From Sinotaia quadrata (Eukaryota; Mollusca; Gastropoda; Architaenioglossa; Viviparidae): DNA of 64,000 bases. The notes under the pieces were generated by a model. The model saw only the letters and a list, made by a program, of their open reading frames with translations, did not search any database and was not told the origin of the DNA. The stretch lies in assembly GCA_028829895.1 (NCBI GenBank), contig CM054183.1, forward strand, positions 14,686,475 to 14,750,474, written 5' to 3'. Shown here in pieces: positions 1 through 11,399 of the stretch. Numbering within the stretch: the first letter of the stretch is position 1; the number at the start of each line of letters is the position of its first letter. A program made the translations under genes and the position numbers.

Positions 1-529
1 ATGACAGCTAGTAGTCGTATCAAATTTAGATATAATAACCCCTTACACTTCTGTTACCAGATAATAGGTGTCATTTGCAAAGTATCACGTTGTAATTTTG
101 ATAATAATATTTACTGGCTTTTAACTACTGAATTACAGCTACTACTACATTATATTACATTATCAGCAATTCTTTTAGCATATTATCTTATCAACTCGAG
201 TTGTTTGCTTCCAACTCTGACACTTACAAAAAAATTCAATCATAAATGTACCCAAGGTCGCGTCACTTTGACAATTTCACAATTTAGCTCTAGAAATAGG
301 GATAGGCAAATTGACTCCGACTCAATTGTCATACATATTTGTCTCTTAAACGTCATAGATGTCAAACATTTCTCCACAAAAATCTAACTCGTGTCTCTAG
401 AAACAGAATACGCACATTTCTGATAAAAAAAAAAAACAACAAACAAAACAAGCATATTTACTCGATTAACATTATATGTTTGTCTAATTAATGTGCTTAC
501 ATGTAAACATACACACGTCTTTATAAACA

Positions 530-577
<48 letters not shown>

Positions 578-830
578 CGTGTTCCTTCTTTATTATGATT
601 ATAATGTGTCAGAGATATTAGCAAATGAGTGTAAGGGAGGTAATCACATTTGCAATATTTGCTATCGCTCTGAATAATCTCCCTCCCTTAGTTTTGGATA
701 CTATTGTCACGAACCCTCTAATAATAACTAAAGTTAATTTAACAACACATTTTCACTACGATAGTAAGGTTTAATAAAAGTAGCCAACTCTGAACTGACA
801 TCATTAAATATGTCACCTAACTTGCAGCCC
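1..830 (+). repeat. Dispersed repeat modules A and B, copy 1
   Basis: This is a copy of a non-coding repeat that recurs near 10.3-11.4, 31.4-32.1, 34.0-35.5 and 50.9-51.3 kb. Module A includes a stretch beginning TTGCTTCCAACTCTGACAC and a GGCAAATT...ACTC end. Module B starts CTCGTGTCTCTAGAAA, runs into a (CA)n tract and ends around CTCCCTCCCTTAGTTTTGG. The match to the 10.3-kb copy is nearly continuous by eye. It is probably transposon-derived, but I see no ends or coding capacity that would name a family. The 128-codon open frame at its start is interrupted in other copies and is not considered real. Confidence 0.7.
530..575. repeat. (CA)n microsatellite
   Basis: An uninterrupted dinucleotide tract inside module B. 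The same position carries (CA)n in the other module B copies, with different lengths. Confidence 0.97.
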
Positions 831-1849
831 AAGCCCATTTCCAGATTTTCTCGGAAAGAAAACAGCCCAAACCGAAATGAAAAGAAATCTAGATCTAGGT
901 CAGCTCTTGCGATGGATGCAGCTAATGACGCCACTGAAGATCACAATGGTTCTGCTTTGTAGTCAAGGGACACAATTTGACGAAAGCAAAAAGAGTGTTT
1001 TGCATTGCTTGAGTGTTTGCTGCAAACCCATTTTGTTATCTTGTGTTTGTAAATATAATCATTCTTTCAAGGTCTTCATTTTCTAAGTGGATGAAATGTT
1101 TAATTTTGCTACATTGGTGTGGCATGGCTGGCCACCTTCTCAAGATTATATTAAATTGTTAAAAGTGAAGATACCTTAATTCATAATGATAATTTTAAAT
1201 TTGACAATAGTAATAATAATGTTGACTTTATTGTTAAAACTTTCTAAAATATTGGTTTCAACTAGAAGTCTTTTTAACTCTGATATTTCAATTAGACTTA
1301 GTTTCGAGTTTCCCAACTCGCTGAGTTATTCAATTTTCACTTAACTTGTCACTGCTCTGGCTGTTGCAAGTTTACCTAAAGTATCACTGTACTAGTGGAT
1401 GTATGCTCAGACCAGATGCAAAAGCTGTCAACCAGGTTAGGCTAAAATCTGGGCAACAGATTTTGGAATACTTAATTAGGCATGTTAGAGAAATCTAAAA
1501 TTAGACTGCCTTTCTGACCCATACGAGCATCTACTATAGTAAAAAGTGACATTTACGCGAGCTATCTATTCCATTAACATTAATTATACTGTTATCATAA
1601 TCACCGATCAGTATATAATCTCCATCTTCTAAACTATGAAAATAATTGTCATTCATTACGTCATCAATTTTGAACCTAAAAATTTGAGGATATGTGGCAT
1701 TGCTCACCAGTCTCTGTCTGCAGGATTGTTGTTTGGTTTTATTGCTGACCACAGAGCTTATGAATATAATTGCAAGAAACGGTATGTTGAGACTAAAATG
1801 TAAATTAGAATGGAGTTAGGAGTGATAAATTGGAAATGTAGGTTTACTT
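831..1849. other. No gene recognised
   Basis: AT-rich sequence without a supported gene. A short stretch near 1,655-1,750 (ATTTGAGGATATGTGGCATT and following) recurs at about 10,070-10,155, so at least part is dispersed repeat. A 72-codon minus-strand frame covers it, but there is no second copy with the frame preserved. Confidence 0.5.
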
Positions 1850-2502
1850 CATAATTATATTTTGCAGCGAAAAAGTAACCTTTCTACTTTTCTCTTTTCA
1901 CATGTTTATTGAATCGTTTGGTTCACTGATTATAAACATAAACAATCGGTAAATGTGAAAACTTCTGTTGCTTGTGTGTAATGGAGTACACTATACACTG
2001 TTGATGTATCATGGTTAAGTATGCTGAGTACAACGGGAAAATGCTAGTACACAAGTTATCAGAATAACTGCAATCATGTTCTTATTGAAGGAACTGATAT
2101 GGCGAATAGGGATTCAATTGGGTTTCAAGAGAAAAGAAGTGTGTCAGTGTATTCCACTTGTGGATGGAGACCCGTGTTGACGCAAACATTCAGACGTTGT
2201 TGCAAAAGAAAGTGAAAGAATGTTGAAGCAGCACTTAATCCAGGATATGTAAAACGACTATACTCACCTATCTCTAATAACACCATTTCTATTCTCTGTT
2301 AGAACTAATTGTGATTTGTATTTACATGTTGTTGAATTGTATTTATGATTGACAGTGTAATTATAAAATTAACTGGAAATGGGTTCAAGGAGATATTAAT
2401 ATTAGTTCCTTGTATTTGTTTTATGTATATTTGATTGTTGATTTAATACTTAGATTAATAAATAATACTAAAAATCTTTACCAACTAAGTGGCGTTACCA
2501 TT

Positions 2503-2577
2503 AGAGATAGATAGATAGATAGATAGATAGATGGATGGGTGGATGGATGGATGATTTGGTGGATGGATGGATGGATG

Positions 2578-2660
<83 letters not shown>
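2503..2660. repeat. (GATA)n/(GATG)n microsatellite
   Basis: A tetranucleotide tract interrupted by GATG/GGTG units. In the inverted unit it occupies the same place, downstream of the receptor, as the (TCTA)n tracts at 46.7 and 63.2 kb. Confidence 0.95.
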
Positions 2661-3226
2661 TTTGTGGAGAGTAAATTTTCCTCTGCATTTTGTAACGTTA
2701 TTTGTTAGATAATTTGATACATTGTCAGAGTTACCTGACCTTGGGTACTCTTTATGAAGGTATTATTGAAAGTGTCAGTTGGAAGTAAACATCCGGAATT
2801 GAAAATGTTCTAGATATTGCTGGTGTAACGAAAACCAATGAGTAGTTTTAATTATCCAATAGTTATGATTTACGAGAACGAGATCATTCAATGAGAAACA
2901 GAGAGAGATTGCGACATATTAGAGTGGATATTTGTTATGTTAGATATGAACATTTTAGAGTAAATAGCATTATTTTTTAACTGGCTACCTTTTAATACAA
3001 TGTTGATCTCAGTGTTATGTCTCTTAGCGACAATACCTTTCATTTAAATATAATTAAATGATACATTTGTAATAGTATATTTCATACATATGGGTAAATA
3101 AAAAAATATGTATTGTGAATATTATTATTAAGCGAAAATTTCTGAAACAATCAGGCTTGTATTATGACATTACAATTTAACAAAGACAATTCGTATTTGT
3201 AAATTAGAAAGATAATACACCATTAT

Positions 3227-4444
3227 TCAAACAGAAGTCATATTTGCACGCTCGGTTGATAAATTATCCCTTAATTGTTCTTTAGTTTTCTTACCGAAAC
3301 ATGTACATCGTAGTTCTCTAGCAACTTTTCTAAATCTGGAGCTAGTTCTATAATAAATAAAATAGTTAAAAGTTGAATTGAAATACAAAAATAACAAAAC
3401 AACATTTACCATAATTATATGCGCGTTGCTCAAGTGTCCACCGACATGTAAATCAACAAATACGAAAACAGAAACGTTCATAAAAAATTCCGGAGTTCGG
3501 CAGAAGATAAAAAATATCGAAATAAAAATGAGGGTCCGAGTGAGAGACACGTCTCGTGCCGACATCGTTGAGGAAGCCGAAGACAACGAGCGCGATCTCC
3601 ATGCGGTCATCTTCCGTAAACTGATTACAGTGACGATCGTGGTTATCACGACAAGCGTGGTACAGGACAAGGGTAGGACCAAGCCCAAAACAACTCCTTG
3701 TAAAGTATCAATAAGTTTTTGGTTTGCCAAGTATTCTTTACTGGGGATTCCCGTCACGCCTATGGAATTGGTTAATGGGTCAATGACGCAGATAAGATTT
3801 GTTTTCATGTTCACTAAATACGCAGCACCCAGCATGACTACTGACAAAGAAAAAAGGATGACAACCATAGTTTTCGTCTTGACGTAATTTCGCGATATTA
3901 AAGGACTGACGACGCAGAAACATCTTTCACATGCAATGATAGTTGTAGTTAGTGCTGACGTCCATTGAAACCCGGCTAAAATAACGAGTTTTGTTTTAAA
4001 AAAAAACAGCACAATGACTCCAAACCGTGGTCTGTTCAAAATGGCGAAATACAGACGGTCGGCATAAAAACAGTAGAACTTGAATACGAAGACGAAGTCT
4101 GCTAATGATCGCCAAAACATGCAAAGATTGATCCTCTCTCTGAGACCTTGTTTGTAAAACACCGCCATATTGATGACGTTGGTCGGCGCGTTAATCAGAA
4201 AGATAACAGGCAGTAGGACACCTAGAATGACGTCAGCAATCAAACGTTCAAGTTCAAAACTAATCGGGTCCTGAGAATTATCCCCTGACATTAATCCTGA
4301 AACATTCATTACGAAACATCCATCTAGTTGTGCTGTTGACAGAAAGCTGGTGTTGTCTCTCACAACGGAGGCCAAGGTGGAACTGGCCATGGAACCAGTA
4401 ATACTGATGTCTGTGGTTATGGGAAAGATGCGACTGGACTCCAT
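3227..4444 (-). CDS. Chemosensory-type class-A GPCR, copy 1
   Basis: A 405-residue intronless seven-transmembrane receptor, expected in the plasma membrane of sensory cells. The extracellular N-terminus (about 1-66) has sequons at N31 and N47. TM1 is about 70-96 (N89, N92), TM2 105-127 with the D116 sodium-site aspartate in SLADF, TM3 about 150-176 ending E173-R174-C175 in place of DRY, TM4 190-212, TM5 245-275, TM6 302-328 with CRTP (315-318) in place of CWxP, and TM7 342-365 with N356 to Y364 in place of NPxxY. C380 and C382 may be palmitoylated. The pattern NIINMAVF/ERC/NSTFNxFIYY is typical of the gastropod chemosensory receptors described from sea hares. The ligand is unknown. It is intact, lies on the minus strand, and three plus-strand paralogues occur in the window. 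The ATG is conserved in all four copies. Confidence 0.85.
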   Translation of the reverse strand: MESSRIFPITTDISITGSMASSTLASVVRDNTSFLSTAQLDGCFVMNVSGLMSGDNSQDPISFELERLIADVILGVLLPVIFLINAPTNVINMAVFYKQGLRERINLCMFWRSLADFVFVFKFYCFYADRLYFAILNRPRFGVIVLFFFKTKLVILAGFQWTSALTTTIIACERCFCVVSPLISRNYVKTKTMVVILFSLSVVMLGAAYLVNMKTNLICVIDPLTNSIGVTGIPSKEYLANQKLIDTLQGVVLGLVLPLSCTTLVVITTIVTVISLRKMTAWRSRSLSSASSTMSARDVSLTRTLIFISIFFIFCRTPEFFMNVSVFVFVDLHVGGHLSNAHIIMVNVVLLFLYFNSTFNYFIYYRTSSRFRKVARELRCTCFGKKTKEQLRDNLSTERANMTSV

Positions 4445-4520
4445 GGAACTTTCTTAAGACAAGACTAATTTTATTTTTGTGTTAAGATAAATCGTCACTA
4501 TCACTAATTGTTGAGGTTTA

Positions 4521-4571
4521 CACTTACAATCACTTCGTCCAGTCCATGAAGCGTAATTCTGACGGAACATT
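4521..4571 (-). promoter_or_regulatory. Single copy of the 65-bp leader repeat, receptor 1
   Basis: On the minus strand it reads GTTCCGTCAGAATTACGCTT followed by CATGGACTGGACGAAGTGAT. The same unit is repeated 2, 6 and 3 times before receptors 2, 3 and 4. It lies between the conserved TATA-like box and the ATG, so it is probably transcribed as 5' leader. Function is unknown. Confidence 0.6.
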
Positions 4572-4616
4572 AGAGACTTTGGAAATGAGGGCTTGAATTC
4601 GCGACTCAGATCTCAC

Positions 4617-4624
4617 ATTTTATA
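4617..4624 (-). promoter_or_regulatory. TATA-like box, receptor 1
   Basis: On the minus strand, TATAAAAT sits in a block (GTACATTATAAAATGTGAGA) conserved in all four units while nearby AT-rich DNA has drifted. It lies 180 bp upstream of the ATG. Confidence 0.5.
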
Positions 4625-6705
4625 ATGTACATGGTCAAATTAAAAATTTGGATATTTTTGTTTTATTAAACTAGGAATTTTATTTTAAAATATTAGGGTA
4701 TTTAATAATAAACTTTATTCTATTTTTCTTTCATTTTCTACTACATTAAATTGTTGAATTTTATGAAATAGAAAATAAATATAAAATCCACTTTTTATTT
4801 CCTTTTATATATATGTATTAATAAATAGAAATAATATTTATAAGATTAAATTAAAACCGAACAACTATTGTAAAATATTTATTTACAGCCTATAGAAATA
4901 TTGTGTACAACTTTTATTTCAAATTTCATTTATTTCGAATTTTTGTTAATTATCTCTCCTAACAATTTGCCATTTTGTCACATTATTTACAGTAATATTT
5001 TTCTGAATAATTATGATTACGTAAATAGATAGAGTGAGAGAGAAATAGAGGATGAGTGAAAAACAACAACAGAACCCTAATAGCAAAGAAAGAGAGTCAG
5101 AGATGGAGAAAAATAGAGAGTGAGAAAATAAATGTTTCACTAGGGATTTCACATGTGAGTAAAATTAATCACCTTCAATTTTCGTAATTCCTAGCCTCAA
5201 ATTAGAATAATTATGTTGTGGTCTATGCAAAATAAAATAAATAATATTTCTGCAGTCTGTAAGTGTAACTTATTTAAGCACGCGTACGAACGTAAGAACT
5301 AACACACGATGTATATATGAGATCGATCAGACACATTTGCAAACACACCAACTATACGCGGTAATAAGAAAATTGTGGCGTGTACGTCATAATTCTCGCC
5401 GTCAGTTTGATTGACCTAAGTATAACTCTGACTGAATTATTTAATTGTTCTGGAAACTGCTTCTCGAAATCCTTTGAATTCTAAGAGTTATGCAAATAAT
5501 ACACAGTCGACCCGTTAAGAAAATATATTTTTGTCCCTCCAAAAATTATTTACATTTAGTTTTGCTGACATGTTATCGACTCATTTTGTTCCCTGATTTG
5601 ACCTATGCGTGAGTTTTAATAATTTTCACACTTTTTAAAAATAAACTTTGAAAACAATATTTATTTTAGTCTCCATAATTCGCTGTTGGATAATATACGT
5701 GAACTATAAACACCACGATTATCTTTAAAGTCACGACCCGTGTTTTAGTCCTGGGAACCCTTCGTCACCTGACAGACAAAATCTTATCAACGCAGTTAGA
5801 TCACAAATGATGATAATTTTTTTAGTGTTAATAGATTTTACTTATTTAACTTTCTGGAATCAGGATTTATAAAAGGGGAGTGGACCGCAAGCATTTGTGT
5901 TTGAGTAGGTGTGGAGTGAGATTGATTAAATAAGCACTGCCATCTCCCCTTAGCTAAAACGTCATTACATTGGTCTCCCTTGACTGAGGGCAAATAGTTC
6001 GTCGAATATTGAATCGCAAAATGCTTGACTCGCATCGCACTTTTCAAGTCAGGAAAAATACAGACTAAATTTTATCTTGACTCGCATCGCACCTTTCAAG
6101 TCAGGAAAATTACAGACTAAATTTTCTCTTGCTCTAGTTGTTTGTTTCTCGACGATCTCTAACGGTAATTCTGATTTTATTCTGCTGTCATCGTCCATAA
6201 AACGACAGCTTAAAGTGCGTCCATACATTAACACCTTTTTCTGTGGTGAAAATAATTTGGTTCAAAATACGGTTGGCATTGAATACAACTATATGAAATA
6301 ATTTCTTGTCTTTGGAAAATTATCTGTTTTGGAAAATATGATAGAAAACATGAAATCAAAACAATTTTAAAAATAATTCTCAAAATTAAGGAGTGTTACA
6401 AAACCTGAATTGGGCATTATGGAAGCTAACACGTGGAACATCCAGTTTCTATATATAGATCAGATCACCATCCACACTCTTGACTACATTTGACGTAAAT
6501 GTTGGAATAATGCAAATGCTCGAATGTGCTTAAAAGGTGCAGTAATCTGAACACTGCCACTCAAGTTCAGTGAACTTGTTCACTGGTCTAGAGAAAGTCT
6601 AGCAGGAGTCCAGATAAAGTTTTTCAAGGCGAGAATCGATTCTGTACTTGTATGGATATTCGCAAAAATCCATAATCATCCAACAATCATCCAATCATCC
6701 AACAA

Positions 6706-6802
6706 GATGGCACTCACATACAAGGATCAATGATTATAATTCTAGGGCTTACGTTTACAATAGTGTCTTTCATGGCCACGCAAACTCATCCACCGTCTGG
6801 AG
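6706..6802 (+). pseudogene. Frameshifted copy of a small hydrophobic ORF
   Basis: This corresponds to the 36-codon signal-peptide-like frame at 42,630-42,740 (minus). Here a one-base deletion shortly after the first ATG breaks the frame, although an internal ATG restores MIIILGLTF and the common end. It is transcribed away from receptor 1. Whether either copy is a real exon is uncertain. Confidence 0.25.
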
Positions 6803-7593
6803 TAGACGAAATGTGATACTGGATACGCTATAGAAAGTTGTGTTATTCTGTATTGTTATCAGCCATTCCATAATTGATATGACTAAATATGTTGACCCTG
6901 CTACGTATCACTCAAATCTTCATGGATCGAATTTATTTGATTTTATTCTCTATGTATTACTACTACTACTGCTACTCCTACTTCTATTACCACCATCGCC
7001 AATACTACTACTACTAATTCTGCAACTATTCAGCCTACTTCACTACTTCTGCTGAATGTCGGAGAACTAAAGTTTCGGAATCTTACCAAGATTCTGGGGA
7101 TTCCAAGGTTTTACGGAGGAGGTGTGCACTTCCTAGGAGCGCTGCTTTTATTAGTGGTGCAATTCTGTGTTGTCCAGGGACTTTTCTTCATACAGCCTTC
7201 TAATTCAGGTGTTATGTTTCCAAAGATCATATCACTACAGGTATTACTTCTACTTTTATATTCCACAGTCTATATTTCTAATCCATCACATAATATTTAG
7301 GTCAGGTGCTCGGTAGTTTTAATTTATAGCTGTAGTTTTAAAATTAATGGCTAGTTAGTAATTCGACTACTACATGACACCGCCCCCACCCCCACTCACC
7401 CCCAGTCCTAAATCTGACAACAGATAGATGATACTGACGATTAAGAAATAACTACACTGCTGTAAGCGTTCATTGTTTTACATAAATATGAACATAAATA
7501 CATAACTGTCTGCAGAAAGAAATTTAAGTCTCAGTTCAGTCATTTTAGTGCATGCGTACCAAGCATATCGACTATGCCTATATATATAACGAT

Positions 7594-7905
7594 GTTTCCT
7601 GGGTCAAAGAGAAGTATGCTAGTTAGTGTTTTGAACCGTGGTCAATCAGAAATATGACCAGTCCATTATAGTAAACATGCATAGTGAGAAGCATCCTTGG
7701 TCGTAAATGTTCCTGAATGAAAGAGGTGGGAGTTGTTTGAGGTATGCATGTTCAATAGGAAGGAATTAGGATGGAAAGAGGTCAGAAGTATTGTTAATCC
7801 TATGTGTAAATCGAAACTTTGATGCAGCTCTGCATTAGGTCAACTGAATAGCCTTTAAATAGGGGAGTCAACCTAAACGAAAGGAAAGGTGCAGGCGATA
7901 AACAC
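7594..7905 (+). repeat. Dispersed repeat module C, copy 1
   Basis: It starts near GTTTCCTGGGTCAAAGAGAA and ends with GCCTTTAAATAGGGGAGT. It matches about 54,411-54,680 and a fragment at 33,790-33,850. It marks the upstream break of duplicon D1. No coding frame is shared by the copies. Confidence 0.6.
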
Positions 7906-9715
7906 ACACACACACAACTAACCACACACATATATACTACACATTCTCAGACTGAAGTACGCAAAAGAACGTATAGGTATTATTATAATTACTCACAATG
8001 TTATATGAAAGGACATACACACACACATTACACACATTTATATTCTCTCATCAAATATTACACGTATTGTGCGGGTCTTTAAATACTAACAATTTTGATT
8101 CCAGTACATTTCTGTCTCTCTCTTCTTCCCTGTCCAAGTCTAGTCTAGTGATTCATGATAAACGAGTTAAGTCGAAATCAAACTAAACAGCAGCCGACAC
8201 TGACAACAACCGACAACAAATGGCAGCCGACCCTGACAACAATTGACAACAAACGGCAGCAGCGTAAACCTTCGTTTGTGCTACTGCTGCCACGTCACGT
8301 GCACACAACGATTACTCCAACCGCCCGTCAAGATTTGAGAGGAGATAACCGTCGGTCTAGTAGTGAGCGTACTATTGTCAGCGAGACGAGGATCGAATAC
8401 CGTCACCCACCCTGCGCGTGGAATTTTATTGATTTCTTTCTTTTTTATCTTATCGATCATAGAGAAATGAAGTGTTGAAAGAGTGTATGTTGCAACAGAC
8501 CAAAATGAAGTATGTGGCCACTCCTCTAGAAAACAGGCAAAGCTTCGTACCTACGGTTTAATGAAGCGTGTCCTGTCTACAAGCTTGCATGCAATACAAA
8601 TACCTGGTTATGTTTCATACAACAACCACTTTGGCACACAAGAAAGGATTTGAAAACACCTTGTTGGGGGCTTCCGTGTTGGGTTGTCGTATCCGTGAAA
8701 TAGATACAGTGTGAGAGCAAAAAGGAAATCAAGGGAAGCAAGTCTGTTTGAGCCCAGACCCTACCTGGTGACGCTACGCTTCTTAGCATTTAAAAAAAAA
8801 TATTATTATTATTTTAAAACTTGGTACGTCCAAGATGCAGAGACATCCAAGGGCTAAGAATACATGTGCTCTCGTTAAATAAATAAATATATATATATAT
8901 ATAAAAACATATTTCCAGCTTTAGGTAGACAATGATTTAAAAACCTGCATTAGGTGGACCTCAGTGTATATATACAACCTTCAAAACCACACTTGAATTC
9001 ACAGGAAAAACTAGTGGAATATGAAATATGTCAAAGGTATCTACAGTAAAGATGACAGAAAGAGAGAAAATTGGCAAAATGAGGTTTTATTTATACAAAT
9101 AAATAGTACAAGAGCTAGGCAGACCACATATTTGTCTGCCTAATGCTATGGGTTGACATAAGGCTGGTTTTTAAGCATGTTTGGTCTGCTTAGGTATGTG
9201 GGTAGGGTTATATATATATATATATGTACACATATTTAGAAACATATACATTCAGGCACACACACATACACACAAATATATATCCATATACACAACAGCA
9301 TATATATATACTAACAAATACAAACAGACACACACATACACACACAAAACATACACATACACACGCACACACACTCACACAAGGAATCTGAAGGAAAATG
9401 AAAAAAAATGGCAACAGAAAAACAATAATTACTGCTTAGAGGGATACAGCGTTGGGCAGTGTTTTGCCTGTACAATACAATAACATAGATTTACACCTCT
9501 GGAGTTTACAACAACAACAAAATCCAACAAACACAAATTGTAAAAATTGTTTACTGCAACGAGTGATAGTATGCTCGAGTGATTTTTTTAAAAATAGAAA
9601 TTGAAATATAATGCGTTTAATATATAATATGTATCAGTAAGGGGTTGGAGTTTGGTTTGTGGGTGATGGTGTTGAAAGAGAAAGAAAGAGAGAAAGAGCA
9701 AGTCAGTAAAATGAC

Positions 9716-9770
<55 letters not shown>

Positions 9771-10280
9771 GAGAGAGACAGAGAGAGAGACAGAGAGAGA
9801 GAGAGAGAGGAGGGGGGGGGATTTGAACATGTTGAATTTAACATAGGGGAAAAACAAATAATTTTACAGAAAATATTGTAAAGCGATGGAGTTTAAAAGT
9901 CAAACAAATATTACAAAATGAATTAATTTCTGACTGAACTGTAACAACCGCCCCTTTGGGACTGAACCATTTCTTTGAATAGGCTTTGAAAACACAATCC
10001 GGAAGTAGGTCGTAGATTGGACTGAATATAAAGATTCGAGGATATGAACTGTAAAATCCGCAAAGAGACGTAGCCAATTTTGAACCTGAAAATTTGAGGA
10101 TATGTGGCATTGCTCACAGGTCTCTATCTGCAGGATTGTTGTTTGGTTTTATTGGCGGAAAGTATTAATTTACTTTCATAATTATTTTACTTAAATCGTA
10201 AGTTTGCTCGTAATACATACTCTTCACAACGTACAAGATTAGTGATATCTTATCAGACTTAGGACTTACCAAACTGTATA
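7906..10280. other. No gene recognised; simple and low-complexity sequence
   Basis: It contains short CA, TA and GA tracts, a short GACAACAA-rich repeat near 8.2 kb and otherwise unremarkable AT-rich DNA. The open frames are short and mostly encoded by microsatellites. I see no splice-supported exon or conserved protein motif. Confidence 0.5.
9718..9808. repeat. (GA)n microsatellite
   Basis: A near-perfect GA tract with a few CAGA interruptions, ending in a run of G. It creates spurious Leu/Ser-rich frames on the minus strand. Confidence 0.95.
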
Positions 10281-10497
10281 TTTGGTTATAATACCAAACA
10301 GTAATGACATACCAGATGACAGCTAGTAGTCGTATCAAATTTAGATATAATAACCCCTTACACTTCTGTTACCAGATAACAGGTGTCATTTGGTTATAAC
10401 ACCAACCAGTAATGACATACCAGATGACAGCTAGTAGTCGTATCAAATTTAGATATAATAATCCCTTACACTTCTGTTACCAGATAATAGGTGTCAT
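10281..10497 (+). repeat. 108-bp tandem repeat, two copies, in module A
   Basis: The unit begins TTTGGTTATAAYACCAAMCA and ends with the AGGTGTCATT of module A. The first copy of module A (start of the window) begins inside one such unit. Confidence 0.8.
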
Positions 10498-10951
10498 TTG
10501 CAAGTATCATGTTGTAATTTTGATAATAATATTTACTGGCTTTTAACTACTGAATTACATCTACTACTACATTATATTATATTATCAGCAATTTTTTAGC
10601 ATATTATCAACTCGAGTTGTTTGCTTCCAACTCTGACACTTACAAAAAAATTCAATCATAAATGTACCCAAGGTCGCGTCACTTTGACAATTTCACAATT
10701 TAGCTTTAGAAATAGGGATAGGCAAATTTACTCCGACTCAATTGTCATACATATTTGTCTCTTAAACGTCATAGATGTCAAACATTTCTCCACAAAAATC
10801 TAACTCGTGTCTCTAGAAACAGAATACGCACATTTCTGATTAAAAAAAACAACAAACAAAACAAGCATATTTACTCGATTAACATTATATGTTTGTCTAA
10901 TTAATGTGCTTACATGTAAACATACACACGTCTTTATAAACGTCACACACA

Positions 10952-11017
<66 letters not shown>

Positions 11018-11063
11018 CTCACACACACACACACACACATACTCACACACACACATACACTTA

Positions 11064-11126
<63 letters not shown>

Positions 11127-11395
11127 CGTGTTGCTTCTTTATTATGATTATAATGTGTCAGTTACAGATAGTAGCAAATGAATGTAAGGGAGGTAATCAC
11201 ATTTGCAATATTTGCTATCGCTCTGAATAATCTCCCTCCCTTAGTTTTGGAGGCTATTGTCACGAACCCTCTAATAATAACAAAAGTTAATTTAACAACA
11301 CATTTTCCCTACGATAGTAAGGTTTAATAAAAGTAGCCAACTCTGAATTGACATCATTAAATATGTCACCTAACTTACAGTTACAGAAACGTTTA
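10498..11395 (+). repeat. Dispersed repeat modules A and B, copy 2
   Basis: Nearly the same sequence as positions 100-830, including the TCTAGAAACAGAATACGCAC stretch and the CTCCCTCCCTTAG end, but with a much longer CA region. Confidence 0.75.
10947..11123. repeat. (CA)n compound microsatellite
   Basis: A long CA tract broken by CATCTCACACAC and CATACTCACAC interruptions. The His/Thr-rich frame across it is an artefact. Confidence 0.97.
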
Positions 11396-11399
11396 ATAT

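Larger units (their letters stand above)
1850..7590 (-). repeat. Receptor-bearing duplicon D1 (inverted copy)
   Basis: Read on the minus strand, this block matches D3 (about 42.0-47.7 kb) and parts of D2 and D4. The match covers far-upstream sequence, 5' flank, receptor gene, 3' flank and terminal GATA/TCTA microsatellite. Sequence near 1,980-2,270 is the reverse complement of about 47.35-47.65 kb; sequence at 7,390-7,590 matches 24.9-25.1 and 41.9-42.1 kb. It is the only inverted unit, so the array arose by segmental duplication plus an inversion. Boundaries are approximate and judged by eye. Confidence 0.75.

Noticed and set aside
1534..1752. 72-codon minus-strand frame with a protein-like composition
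   Set aside because: Half of it is a dispersed repeat also at 10.07-10.16 kb and no splice-linked exon was seen; kept only as a note.
3378..3887. 169-codon frame antisense to receptor 1 and its counterparts (168-173 codons) antisense to the other receptors
   Set aside because: Conserved only because the receptor coding strand is conserved; Lys/Thr/Arg-rich with no domain, and it tracks the receptor frame.
10906..11181. His/Thr-rich 91-codon frame and similar Cys/Val, Leu/Ser or Tyr/Leu/Ser/Ile frames elsewhere
   Set aside because: Direct translations of CA, GA and TCTA microsatellites.
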